Shown here piece after piece: positions 45,871 through 55,770 of a stretch of 64,000 nt of DNA. Source of the stretch: Undaria pinnatifida. Taxonomy: Eukaryota; Sar; Phaeophyceae; Laminariales; Alariaceae. The notes beneath the pieces were generated by a model. That model was not told the DNA's origin and did not search any database. It worked only from the letters and a program-made list of their open reading frames with translations. The position numbers and the translations under genes were made by a program. Position 1 is the first letter of the stretch. Each line of letters begins with the position of its first letter. The stretch lies in contig JABAKD010000002.1 of the NCBI GenBank assembly GCA_012845835.1, positions 7,372,603 through 7,436,602 of the forward strand, in the 5' to 3' direction.

Positions 45871-46036
45871 CATTTCGGCTTCCTGCCTCCCTCGTGCGGA
45901 TGCTCCGATCACATGTCATCACAGCGTGCAGAACAATCACCAGGCAGTACCCCTAGCTACTCGCAACAAGGCATACAGCAGTGTAACGCGAATCCCGTAC
46001 CTACTGAAGCCGTAACAACAGCAGTAATATTACGGT

Positions 46037-46382
46037 CATACCAGTACGAAAAGTGACCAAACGTAAAAAGGCAAGGAAGGGCAGTCGTCGTCGAAGCAGC
46101 AGCAGCAGCAGCAGCAGCACTGGCAGCAGCAAGTACCAGCAGCAGACCCCGGATTCTCGCGGATCGCAGCCCCTGCTGACAGACCTACCGCCCCAGTTGT
46201 GGGCTTGCTGCCGGAGGCGGCTCAGCTAGGCTGCTTGCCGGGGCTGGAGACTGCACAGATAGAAGATAGATACAGCAGTTACTAGTAGTAGCTAGCTCGA
46301 GAATTATCATACCAGTACGAAATGTGACCAAGCGTAAAAAAGCAAGAAGAAGAGCAGCCGTTGTCGAAGCAGCAGCGGCAGC

Positions 46383-46414
<32 letters not shown>

Positions 46415-46585
46415 CAGCAGCAGCAGCACCCTGGCAGCAGCAAGCACCAGCAGCAGCAGACAACGCATCCTCGGGGATCGCAGCCCCCGCTGACAGATCC
46501 ACCGCCGCGGCCCCAGTTGTGGGCTCGCTGCCGGAGGCGGCTCAGCTAGGCTGCTTGCCGGGGCCGGAGATTGCACTTGTAAATT
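46037..46585. repeat. Tandem duplication of a CAG-rich 271-bp segment
   Basis: CATACCAGTACGAAA starts a unit at 46037 and again at 46308. Both units contain GTGACCAARCGTAAAAARGC, a (CAG)n tract, GGATCGCAGCCCC, GCTGACAGA, CCCCAGTTGTGGGCT and GCTGCCGGAGGCGGCTCAGC. Read from GTG, both encode VTKRKKAR, a nuclear-localisation-like basic cluster, then run into S- or A-rich homopolymers in different frames because the CAG tracts differ. This could be a duplicated exon, but no ATG or splice support was found. It lies between two GGGTC arrays. Confidence 0.7.
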
Positions 46586-46589
46586 ATAA

Positions 46590-46800
46590 CTAGCTCGCTC
46601 GTCGGGTCGCTCGTCGGGTCGACCCGGTGGTCTAACGGTACGGGCATGTCCATGCATGTGGGTTGCGGTTTCTTTCCTATTTCTTGCGCGCACACCACAT
46701 GACATAATCATCAGCTGCAAACAATGCCGGTGAAAAACGCAGAGAACACGACATAATACTGGGAAAAGTACGAGGGACCCAGGACCAACCAACCGACCGA
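46590..46800. other. Spacer between duplicated segment and array 2
   Basis: It starts with three GTCGGGTCG words (46598-46625) and otherwise shows no recognisable feature. Confidence 0.4.
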
Positions 46801-47155
46801 GGTATACATGCTTTGACCCGTGACTTTTTGACTTTGACCCGTGAGAAATGTCACGGGTCAAGTTAACGTGACCCGCCAGACGACCCGAATCTCGCGGGTC
46901 ACCCGGATTGTCGCGGGTCGGGTCGGGTCGGGTCAGGACGATTTCAAAATCTCGCGGGTCGGGTCGGGTCGGGTCAAGACATCTCGAAAATCTCGCGGGT
47001 CGGGTCGGGTCGGGTCAAGACGTCTCGAAAATCTCGCGGGTCGGGTCGGGTCGGGTCAAGACGTCTCGAAAATCTCGCGGGTCGGGTGGGGTCAGCTGAC
47101 CCGACCCGACCCGACCCGACCCGCGAGATTTGACCCGACCCGTGTTTCGTGTTTT
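46801..47155. repeat. 40-bp GGGTC minisatellite array 2 with inverted end
   Basis: CTCGCGGGTC words at 46951, 46992, 47032 and 47073 mark 40-41 bp units with AAGACGTCTCGAAAAT-type spacers. Left of them are mixed-orientation GACCCG words (46814-46920). At the right end GGGGTCAGCTGACCC (47090-47104) is a palindrome and turns the array into GACCCGACCCGACCCGACCC, so the block ends in a hairpin-like inversion. The spacers differ consistently from array 1 (AAGAGGTTTT), which points to separate amplification. Confidence 0.9.
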
Positions 47156-47675
47156 TTAGGGAGGGAATGATTATTAAAACCTACTACGAGTATCAAATAC
47201 TCTCGCCGACTTAACAAAATATTCCTTAGGGTACCCCCCACGGACTTAACGGCGGTTTTTTTTCCGAATCCTGATATATATATCAGAAACTATATTTGGT
47301 TACGTGCTGCACACTATAGACTAATACATTGTGTGATGGCTTCACATTCAACCATTCTTTCTACCCGAGAGACCATGGCATAGGGTAGGGGAGGTAGCCC
47401 TGTTTTCAATGATGCTACAGGGTTTTCATCTCGCTCGCAAGAAGAGTGACCCTCTACCTCACGAAGAAAAAAATAATTTCGGCAATGTTTTTGGCGCGGC
47501 GTGTAGCTTACTGTTCCATATTATTGCGGATTCACATGGAAAATGTTATTCAAAACGACGCGAAACCTTACGATCGCAGAGGAGGGGAGCAGGGGAGTCA
47601 CTCGCGCGAGTGACCCCGCGTCACTTCAAGAAAAGGCCCTGAAAAGTGCCCCTCCTAGACCATAGCAACCGTCCC
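47156..47675. other. Intervening stretch with family C remnant
   Basis: 47400-47660 has the order GAGTGACCCTCTACCTCACG, GCGGCGTGTAGCTTACTG, GGATTCACATGG, CACTCGCGCGAGTGACCCC (47599-47617) and AGTGCCCCTCCTAGACCATAG, a diverged family C copy in reverse. 47156-47400 has no recognised feature. Confidence 0.55.
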
Positions 47676-47928
47676 GAGTCATCCCACGGTAGGGGTTTCA
47701 CCTTCTGCGCCAAAAGTCGCTGGGCGATCGAGTTCCTCATGTATGTGAGGAACTGCCAGTCAATGTAGTAATTTCACGAGTGTATTATATTTTTGGACTG
47801 AGGAATAGAAGCTTGTTGGTCGAGTTGTGCGAACGAATGCCTTCGAAATCGTTTTTGGGGTGAGATATTGAGTTCCTCATGTGAGGAACTCAGGGACTTT
47901 CTGCTGCAACCCTATCGTGGGATGGCTC
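47676..47928. mobile_element. Family B MITE (reference copy)
   Basis: This is a 253-bp element. The left end GAGTCATCCCACGGTAGGGG and the inverse of the right end GAGCCATCCCACGATAGGG agree closely. TCCC flanks both sides (47672-47675 and 47929-47932), a possible 4-bp target duplication. Inside are two hairpins of the type GAGTTCCTCATGTGAGGAAC (47747-47771 and 47871-47891) and a reversed B core (TTGGTCGAGTTGTGCGAACG). Confidence 0.85.
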
Positions 47929-47960
47929 TCCCAACGAAATCAGGCCATCCAATGTTTTTT

Positions 47961-48361
47961 CGACGCGTGGTCTACGATAGAGATTCACCACTTTTTTTTT
48001 TTTCTAAAACTACTCCTCAATTTGGGAGCTTAAGACATTACCTCTTTCTCCCAAAAAACTGATTTGGAGAACAATAATTCTGCTGCCACCGAATGAAAAA
48101 TACCACACGGCTTAGGTACACGCCGGAGCTTAAGACATTACCTTTTTCTCCCAAAAAACTGATTTATTTGGAGAACAATAATTCTGCTGCCACCGAATGA
48201 AAAATACCACACGGCTTAGGTACACGCCCAGAGCCAAGAAAAAAAAAAATGACCTAGTTTTCCGACGATAGTATTGTTAGTAGGCTAAGGAGCCCCGTTA
48301 TTCAGAAACCGTTTTCGCCAAAAAAAGGTATACCTTATTACCTCTATCGTAGCACGCGTCG
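47961..48361 (+). mobile_element. Family A MITE with internal 100-bp duplication
   Basis: The left end is CGACGCGTGGTCTACGATAG and the right end is CCTCTATCGTAGCACGCGTCG. The stretch from GGAGCTTAAGACATTACC to GGTACACGCC occurs twice in tandem (48025-48124 and 48125-48228), which explains the 401-bp length against about 272 for a standard copy. Confidence 0.88.
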
Positions 48362-48767
48362 TGCTCTGATTCGTCATCCTAGAGAGTGATAGATTAACCG
48401 TTGGCAGGCTAAAATGCGCAGGGCGGCGGTCGGCGGTCTGGGTGGCGGCAACGCTAACCGGAACGCTAACCCTTACCCTTACTACCCTGACATAATTATG
48501 GGTCGACCCGTGCTTCGGATGCTGCTGTAGCTCGTGAAGTGCGGCCGTCGCGTCGTGGATGCTATTTTGGCCGTCGCCGTTAACCCATTTCCGAATCCTA
48601 AAGTGTTTTCCTAGTCCAGCTCCAAGTGTTTTGTTCCCCATGTCGGGAGTGCGGTGCCAAAAGGCCTAGTGCTGTGCTTTGGAAAGGCGCACACCGCCCA
48701 TATAATTTATCGTCTTGAAAACTCACCAAATATGTAAGGGGCTTCCATATCAGTGCGGGGTACCCGA
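48362..48767. other. Anonymous stretch
   Basis: A short telomere-like run (CTAACCCTTACCCTTACTACCC, 48466-48487) is the only notable sequence. The 118-codon minus-strand frame 48285-48641 overlaps the family A element end and is not believed to be a gene. Confidence 0.45.
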
Positions 48768-48903
48768 CTTAACCCTTTCAGAGCCCCCCCCCCCCCCCCT
48801 TAACTAACCCCAAGTACCTTGTCGCCCTAAACTCCCCCCTCCCTATACTAATACGAAGTAGTTTGTCCCCCCCAAAAGGGTTTTCAGTTGTAAAGGCGTT
48901 AAG
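48768..48903 (-). mobile_element. Family E element, reverse, expanded
   Basis: The ends are CTTAACCCTTTCAGAGCC and TGTAAAGGCGTTAAG. Inside, CCCTATACTAATACGAAGTA and CCCAAAAGGGTTTTCAG match family E in reverse. A C-tract (48786-48799) and extra CTAACCCCAAG make it about 45 bp longer than other copies. Confidence 0.7.
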
Positions 48904-49571
48904 ATAGCCTCGGAACAGGCCGGTGTGTGCCCGCTCTTATCCCCGCACCGAGATTGGGTGTCATGTATGTTTTGACGTAGGCGTGACAGTCATAGGTTTT
49001 AAGGATAGGCGTCCCACTGCAAGACGTTTCAAGCTGGCTTGACCGCTCCTACTTTCGTTTTAGCTCAAGTCGGATACCCTACTGTACGTTGTGTTTTTGT
49101 TTTTCTTTGCGTCTTCACAATAGGTAATCATACAGTATTAGGGGTTCGCCGCGTTTTGCTCTGCGCTTGCTCGTGTACGTATGAGATACCACTGGGCCGC
49201 AGGGGTGTCGGCTTTTTGGGTCCACAGTTGTCAGGTTAGCTTGGCGGTGCGCATGTGGCAAGAGCCTATATATACAGCATGATCGCGATGGAGTTCCACC
49301 ATGTATGAGCTCTGCTGCACAGTCTCAAATCGTTTTGATTGTTTTACAACGAACGGTACGGCAAAAGCAGTACTTCCGAAAAGTACAACCTGATCGTACA
49401 TGGCTTTCTAGGCCTCTGGTGGTCTGGCATTCATTGTAGTCGCCTCCTACCGTCAAGATGCGTCGTGCAATACGTACCTGGTACGTCGCAAGAGTACAGA
49501 CAGAGGCGGTTTCCTTGTGTAGGTGCACCACGCTTAGTCACGGTCCTGGTACGTGTTATACTGGGATGATA
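48904..49571. other. Anonymous stretch
   Basis: No element ends, repeats or convincing frames were found. Confidence 0.45.
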
Positions 49572-51060
49572 TATATATTATAAAAATGAAAATACACTCC
49601 AGCTGTGAGATCGAAGATTTTGTCGAAACTCATCTTTGCAAGCTGTGTGTGATACTCCGATCGCGCGAATTACGGGTTGTGTGTCCTCATTAAGGATATA
49701 GGTCGGCGACTTCCCTTGAAACTACAGTGTAGCTATCAGGGTCAACAGGGTGATGTTAGGCAGTCTGTGCGCGGAAACTATAAAACCCGTTTCTGAGGGG
49801 GACAAAATCTGACAGCTGTGGAAGGAAATGCAGCAGTTTATCAAGTGAATCCTGTAAGTCGAATAACCGGTGAGGGGAGGGCGGAGTATTGAAGGACGTG
49901 GGGGCCTGGTTTTGATCAAAAGGGAGCGGGGTTGGAGGGGGGGGGAAGGGGGTGGGGGGGGGGGACGGGCGGGCAATTTGTGCGTGGAAGCTTTAAGCTC
50001 TTCAAGGGGGTAAATCTGACGGTTTTGGTAAAAAAAATGCACCAGTTTATCTTGGCGGGGGGGGGGGTTGGGGCGGGGGTGGGGCGGGTGGGGCAGCTCA
50101 ATCTGTGCGTAGAAACTTTACATTCTTTTAAGGGGATAAATATGACGGTTTTGGAAAGAATGCATCAGTTTATCATGTATATCCTGAGGTAAGTCGTACA
50201 ATCTGTGAGTAGAGAGAGGGCGGAGTGTTCGAGGGGGTGGGGGTGGGATGGGGTGGGGGGGTGGGGAGGTGGGGGGTGGGGGGTGGGGACGGGGGGGGGG
50301 GGGGGGGGGAAGGAAAGGCTTTAGGTGGCATATATGTAGGGGTTTATTGTACGTGTGGTGCTAGGTTTAGGCGATGGTGCGGGTGGTGGGGAAGGAAGGG
50401 GCGTTCGGGGCGGGGGGGGGGGGGAAGCAGCGGCATGGATGGCTCTAGAAAGATAATGAGGTGATATCCAGTGCGTGAAGTGTTTATTAATCTGGCGGAT
50501 TCCAATATTAGGTGGGGCGTTTGAGCAACGGAGAGCGAGAAGGGGGGAAGGGGGGGCGGGGGGAAATTTTTAGAAGGTTTAGGTCACATATAATATTCAA
50601 ATACACTCCGGCTGTGAGATCAAAAGATATGTAGGGGCTTGTTATACGCGTGGTGCTAGGTCTAGGCGATCGTGCGGGTGGTGGGAAAAGAGGGGGCGTA
50701 GCAGGGGGGGGTTGAGGGGGGTGGGGGGAAAGAACGGAAACTACGTCATGGATTGTCAGAGAGATAATGACGCGATATTAACTGCGTAGAGGTGTTTATT
50801 ACTCTGACCGATTTCGATTGTAAGTGGGGCGTTTGAACAAACTAGGCGGAACAAAAAAAGAAGAAAAAAAAGGGGGGGGGGGGGGATCGGGGCAGGGGGG
50901 GGGGGGGGGAAGGGGTGGGAGGGTTTTGAACAAGAGGGATCGGGGAAGGAGGAGGGGAGGGGGGGGGGGGGGGGGGGGCATTTCAATATGTGCGCGGAAA
51001 CTATAAATCCCTCAAGGGGACAAACCTGACGGTTGTAGCAAGGAGACATCCCTGTATATC
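49572..51060 (+). mobile_element. Family F long elements in tandem, very G-rich
   Basis: A complete family F head (49575-49710) is followed by GTCAACAGGGTGATG, GGAAACTATAAAACCCG, GACAGCTGTGGAAGGAAATG, then repeated modules: GTGGAAGCTTTAAGC or GTAGAAACTTTACATTC, TAAATCTGACGG, ATGCACCAGTTTATC. G runs of up to about 20 bases occur (49935-50080, 50230-50310, 50405-50430, 50865-50980). A second, partial head is at 50594-50625. The GTGGTGCTAGGTCTAGGCG module occurs at about 50358 and 50650. Open frames here are polyG/polyP artefacts. Confidence 0.7.
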
Positions 51061-51194
51061 GTCTGCTTGGTAATGTTTACTATTCTAGAAGGTTTGGTGT
51101 AAGATGCAGTATGCAACCCAGTGTTTAAGTGTAGTAAATAACGTGTTAAATCTTCATAATTTGTTGTTGTACATGGATCGAAAGCTACAATATT

Positions 51195-51925
51195 TGTAGT
51201 TACCATTATTTTCTAACATCGCTAATAATAAGAAAAAGATACGTATTGCCAAATACAACAGGCGAGGTTATGTGGTCATGCACTGCTGTCACCGCCATCA
51301 TGTAGTTACCAATATTTTCTGACTTCGCTAATATTAAGAAAGAGATACGTATTGCCAAATACAACATGCGAGGTGATGTGGTCATGCACTGTCATGTCAC
51401 CGCCATTGAGCACTAGAGGGAGAAATGCGAATCGTCACTGTTTTTAAAAAAACGCTTGGTGTACACGCGCTCAATTACGTTACCTCGTTAGTCGTACTTC
51501 GCTTGGCATAGGTTGGGAGGCGATCATGCAGACGCTATGTACGAAATACCCTACGTAATGGGTTGGTAAGGTGGTTTACCGTAACTTTAACATATCTGCC
51601 TGTGCCTTTTCAAATTATTATTGTCTCAAATGTACGATTTCACGCCCATGATTTTTACCTTGCCGATGTGGGGCTCTGAGGTCGCCAATTCTAAGACAGA
51701 GATACATCTTACAAATACAGCAGGCGAGGTGGGTATGCGATGTCATATATATGCGATGTCACCACTATTGAACGCAAGGGTGACTTTACTTCGGTAGGCA
51801 TATGCTACTGCGTTTCGTAGAGGTTGTCTCACGTGGGCATGCGATGTCACCACTATTGAACGCGAGGGTGACTTTACGTCGTTAGGCATATGTTACTGCG
51901 TCTGGTATGGTAGAGGTTGTCAGGC
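51195..51925. repeat. Two tandem-duplicated segments
   Basis: TGTAGTTACCATTATTTTCT starts a 106-bp unit at 51195 and again at 51301; both carry GAGATACGTATTGCCAAAT-type and GTGGTCATGCACTG words. A more diverged third unit is near 51675. GCGATGTCACCACTATTGAA starts an 88-bp unit at 51753 and again at 51841, with GTGACTTTAC and GGCATATG words. No coding frame is seen. Confidence 0.8.
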
Positions 51926-52952
51926 AATCATGTAAACGGATGGAGGCACGAAATACCCTGCGTGATAGGTTGGTCGTGTGGTTTACTGCAGTGTTAACAT
52001 ATCTGTCTGTACTTCTTTTTCACATCATTATTATATAGTGTACGATTATACGTCCTGTTTTCTCCCCACTGTTGTCGAAGATGTTGAGGTACTGTAGATG
52101 TCGCGTCCATGTCTGGTGCTCTTGTTAGTGGTCCTCATGAAAACATGCTCTAACGTGTAGTAGATGATCGCTGAGTGGTGTTCCTTTCCTTTACATTAAG
52201 CCAGGTAGTATATACTGAGTATATGCCAACGCAACCGCTTGCTTGAAAAACGACAAAGAAATTCCTCACACACCTGACACAGAGGAGACGCGGCCCGAAA
52301 GTTGTTCAGTATACCGACGGTCAGGAACAGGTTATCGAGCAGCGCACTTCATTTTCACTACCGCTCCTCACTCCACCTAAGACACTACGGGCATGCGTTG
52401 GACCCAGTTCGCTGATGCCCAAAACCATTTTCAAAGAAGGTGATGTGGTGGGCGAATGCTATAATGATTCGCGCTGCTGCGATTACCCCGTCTCTCGTTC
52501 GGTTTGTTCTTGCGTTCTTGATGAACCTGTCATTTGGCAACGAGCAGTTGTGACGCATTTTTAGGTTTGTGTAAAGACTCTGTGTAGACTATGTGATGTT
52601 TCTGACTCGTAGGGACCTCAATTTGGAACCCAGGGTATATGGGTTCCATCTTTTGACTGGGTTTCGTATGCGGACGTATATATGGTTTTAGTGTGTCGTG
52701 TGTCCGCGTGGTTTTTGCTACACGTGTACGTTTTGGTTATATGTATGAACGTTGTGATTGTCATGCACTGCTGTACCGGGTGTCACCTTTTAGTCGCCCG
52801 TGTCACGTGTGTCTTGCTTTCGTCTATACTACATTTAGGCAGGACACTCAATAAGATACAGTAAGCGCAGAAACAACAGGTGCGTTACTCCAGCGAGTGA
52901 CCTCGAGCCACTGCAACCGCCCGCCCTCCCCAAAAAATAAAGTGACCCCCGT
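51926..52952. other. Anonymous stretch
   Basis: No recognisable gene or element until a diverged family C trace at 52880-52950 (ACTCCAGCGAGTGACCTCG, GAGCCACTGCAACC). Confidence 0.4.
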
Positions 52953-53190
52953 GAGCCATCCCATAATAGCTGGTGTGCGGTAGATTCTAAGAATTTTCAG
53001 AGCTCCTAGCGTGAGGAGCTAGCTCAACATCTCACCCAAAACATGTCTTCGAAGGCGTTCGTTCGAGCAATCCGACCAAGCTTCTATGCCTTAAGTCTGG
53101 ATATATATATATATAATCGTTTCACGGCCATCCCACGGTAGCGGTGCAACAGAAAGTCCCTGAGCTCTCCTCACACACACGAGTAAGCTC
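52953..53190 (+). mobile_element. Family B MITE, partial or doubled
   Basis: It starts GAGCCATCCCATAATAGC and contains AGATTCTAAGAATTTTCAG and GTTCGAGCAATCCGACCAAG. An internal (AT)n run lies at 53101-53114. A second B-like end GGCCATCCCACGGTAGCGG (53126-53144) is followed by TGCAACAGAAAGTCCC and is then cut by the reverse family F long element. Confidence 0.6.
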
Positions 53191-53480
53191 ATACATGCAG
53201 GATTCACTTGATAAACTGATGCATTTTCTTCCCCACAGCGGTCAGATTTTGTCGCCATCAAAAACGGGCTATATGGTTTCCGCGCACAGACGGACTAACA
53301 TCACCCTGTTGACCCTGATAACTACACGGTAGTTGCAAGGGGAGTCGCCGACCTATGTCCTCAATGAGGACACACAACCCGTAATACGCGCGATCGGAGT
53401 ATCACACACAGCTTGCAAATATGAGTTTCGACGAAAAATTCGATCTCACAGCTGGAGCGTATTTATATTTTTATTCGAGC
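53185..53480 (-). mobile_element. Family F long element, reverse
   Basis: On the minus strand: a full head (53475 to about 53345, CAGCTGTGAGATCGAATT, GATACTCCGATCGCGCG, GTGTGTCCTCATTGAGGAC), GTCAACAGGGTGATG, GGAAACCATATAGCCCG, TCTGACCGCTGTGGGGAAG, ATGCATCAGTTTATC and AAGTGAATCCTG. It lacks the G-rich tail. Confidence 0.75.
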
Positions 53481-53655
53481 GAAACGAGTTTCTAATCTAC
53501 AACTGGGCCTCACAATATAGGCTCCCATAAAAAAAAAATAGTTTGCGTGCGTGTCTTCGACTAAACTTGATTTTAGTGTGGGATCATTTGATTTTAGACT
53601 GCAGGTTGAGTCAGACCACCACGGAGCAACAACGCACACACCACGGAGCAACAAA

Positions 53656-54280
53656 ACACACAGCAGACCACACGGGCAAAAACAGCAGCACACACCGCTC
53701 ACACAGCCGGCACACAGCGCTCACACAGCGGGCAGCACACAGACAACGGGCGTAGTGGCCCACAGCGCTCACACAGCGGGCAGCACGCAGACAACGGGCG
53801 TAGTGGCCAATAGTTTGCACGTGCGTGTTTTCGATCGACACACACAGCAGACCACACGGGCAAAAACAGCAGCACACACCGCTCACACAGCCGGCACACA
53901 GCGCTCACACAGCGGGCAGCACACAGACAACGGGCGCAGCGGGCGACAATTGTGGCCAGCGGAGAGCGGGCATGGAGAGTGTCACACACACAGCAGACCA
54001 CACGGGCAAAAACAGCAGCACACACCGCTCACACAGCCGGCACACAGCGCTCACACAGCGGGCAGCACACAGACAACGGGCGTGGTGGCCAATAGTTTGC
54101 ACGTGCGTTTCTTCGATCGACACACACAGCAGACCACACGGGCAAAAACAGCAGCACCCACCGCTCACACAGCCGGCACACAGCGCTCACACAGCGGGCA
54201 GCACACAGACAACGGGCGCAGCAGGCGACAATTGTGGCCAGCGGAGAGTGGGCATGGAAAGTGTGTGCACACTAGGGGTG
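53656..54280. repeat. Alternating two-type minisatellite
   Basis: The core CACAGCAGACCACACGGGC starts units at about 53661, 53845, 53991 and 54127. Units share ACACCGCTCACACAGCCGG and GCGGGCAGCACACAGACAAC. They end alternately in an ATAGTTTGCACGTGCG spacer (units 1 and 3) or a GACAATTGTGGCCAGCGG spacer (units 2 and 4), a two-unit higher order. Unit 1 also has an internal duplication of the GCTCACACAGCGGGCAGCAC block. The unit has no stop in several frames on both strands, so the 268-codon frame 53551-54357 is not taken as a gene. Confidence 0.9.
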
Positions 54281-54499
54281 TGCCCGCTAAGTGTAGCTAC
54301 TGCTGTCTCGTGGTGAGAGTAGGTCATCATGGAGAGACGTCCGTTGGGGGCGATTGACCCAAACTCGGTCCGTGCGCCAACGCCAGAAAGGCGACAGCAT
54401 ACACTATGTCCCGTGGACGCACACGTCTGACGAAAGTTACATCTATCAGCTGTCGCTCGTTTTAGCGACAGCTATTGTATCTTAATATATATAAATAGC

Positions 54500-54700
54500 T
54501 CACCCGAAAAATGGCTTGAAAGGCATTCGTTCGCACAACCCGACCAAGCTTCTGTGATTTAGTCCTAAAACAATATGTGCTCCTGAAATCGCTTCACTAA
54601 CCGGTCGGTCCTCATATGAGGAGCTCAACCGCCCAGGTATACCTTTCTTTGGCGAAAAAAGTGCAACCCCTACCGTGGGGTGTGAAATGATTAAAATAGC
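54500..54700 (+). mobile_element. Family B remnant
   Basis: GGCATTCGTTCGCACAACCC, GACCAAGCTTCTGTGATTTAG, GAGGAGCTCAACCGCCCAGG and GTGCAACCCCTACCGTGGGG follow in the order of family B. A second GAGGGGCTCAATCGCCCAGG..GTGCAACCCGTACCG block follows at 54716-54772. The left terminus is missing. Confidence 0.55.
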
Positions 54701-54857
54701 CGCTAGTTCCTTATTGAGGGGCTCAATCGCCCAGGTATACGTTTTTTTGGCTCAACAAGTGCAACCCGTACCGCACTACACCGCACTGTACCGCACGATA
54801 GAGGGATGGCTCCCCTACACTATAGCATTGGTCGGTATGGATATTAGAAAATAAAAT

Positions 54858-55195
54858 TTGGGTGGGTCGGGTTGGCCTTGGATTGGAACAACGTTTGACG
54901 ACTTCAGTTATTCCTGTATCGCATGTTTTCTAGCGCCAACAGAAGCTGGAAATTGCGATCATCGCCCTATTTTCATTACTTGTAGGCTAGCGAGGACGGT
55001 GGAGGATTGTGCCTCTTACACGACACATGTTCTGGATTTCGAAACAAAGGAAATGGACAACGCCAGGCGACACATTTGAAACTCTTGTAAATTCAGCAAA
55101 GCACCGGCGAGAATTCAGAATCTGGCATCCCCATGCGAGCAAAATGCGAAACGGCGTAAAACGACCTGGGGGGCTTTATACCTGGAGTCGGGACT
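54858..55195 (+). other. Possible degraded coding segment
   Basis: Two overlapping plus-strand frames (54858-55079 and 55009-55197) have protein-like residues. The first has CDHRPIFITCR, which resembles the SDHRP-type end of endonuclease/exonuclease/phosphatase domains of LINE elements. This match is too short to support a call, and no reverse transcriptase residues are nearby. Treat it as unassigned. Confidence 0.2.
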
Positions 55196-55401
55196 AACGA
55201 ACGGCGCCGACAGGTTTTGGCATTTCTTAGTGGGCGTGCATTGTATTCTTCCGTAGGGTTTAACATCTGTCTTGTGAGGCTCCTCGGCTTTAAGGATCTC
55301 CATGCCCCATCCGGAACCCGAATTTGCGACATAATTCAGGATTAACCCGATGGATACAATCTCATAGCGCCCAGATACCGGGCGTCTCCAACACCAGACT
55401 G

Positions 55402-55655
55402 AGGCTATGGTAAGGGGGTATCCGCTACCGGGTTTTGCGGCGATCGCACGAGTGACTATCTGCACCTCACCGACACAACTACGTTGGGCAATTTTTTGGC
55501 GAAGCGTAGCTTGCCATTCCATTCGGAATTGAATATCGCGTGAACAACACGAAATGTTCGAGACCGCAAAGGAGCAAAGAGGTCACTCGCGCGCGAGTGA
55601 CCCAAGCCACTGCAGAAAAAGCCTGCAAAACAAGGAACTCTCCCCTACCGCAGCC
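55402..55655 (-). mobile_element. Family C MITE, reverse, next to the EsV-1-7 pseudogene
   Basis: This is a 254-bp element with ends GGCTATGGTAAGGGGG and CCCCTACCGCAGCC, the same length as 9529-9782. In reverse it has CACGAGTGACTATCTGCACC, GGCGAAGCGTAGCTTGCC, ATTCGGAATTG, GAGACCGCAAAGGAGC and CACTCGCGCGCGAGTGACCC. It ends 115 bp before the most likely start of the EsV-1-7 repeats, and the open frame of the pseudogene runs back into it. Confidence 0.85.
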
Positions 55656-55770
55656 GTTGTCATCAGGTTTACGCAGCACATTCCGAAAGCCCTCTATTCC
55701 CCTGGCGTTCTTCGCTCAACGCCCCCGCTGTGCACGGCAGATATCTCACCACCACAACTCTTTTGCGGGA

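Noticed and set aside
53656-54280. CRISPR array
   Set aside because: Units are 136-184 bp with recurring, not unique, spacers, and the genome is eukaryotic.
53551-54357. 268-codon open frame rich in HTAGSTQTTG
   Set aside because: It is produced by a stop-free minisatellite; both strands and several phases are open over the same bases.
54858-55079. LINE endonuclease fragment
   Set aside because: Only a short DHRP-like match is present, with no catalytic residues upstream and no reverse transcriptase.
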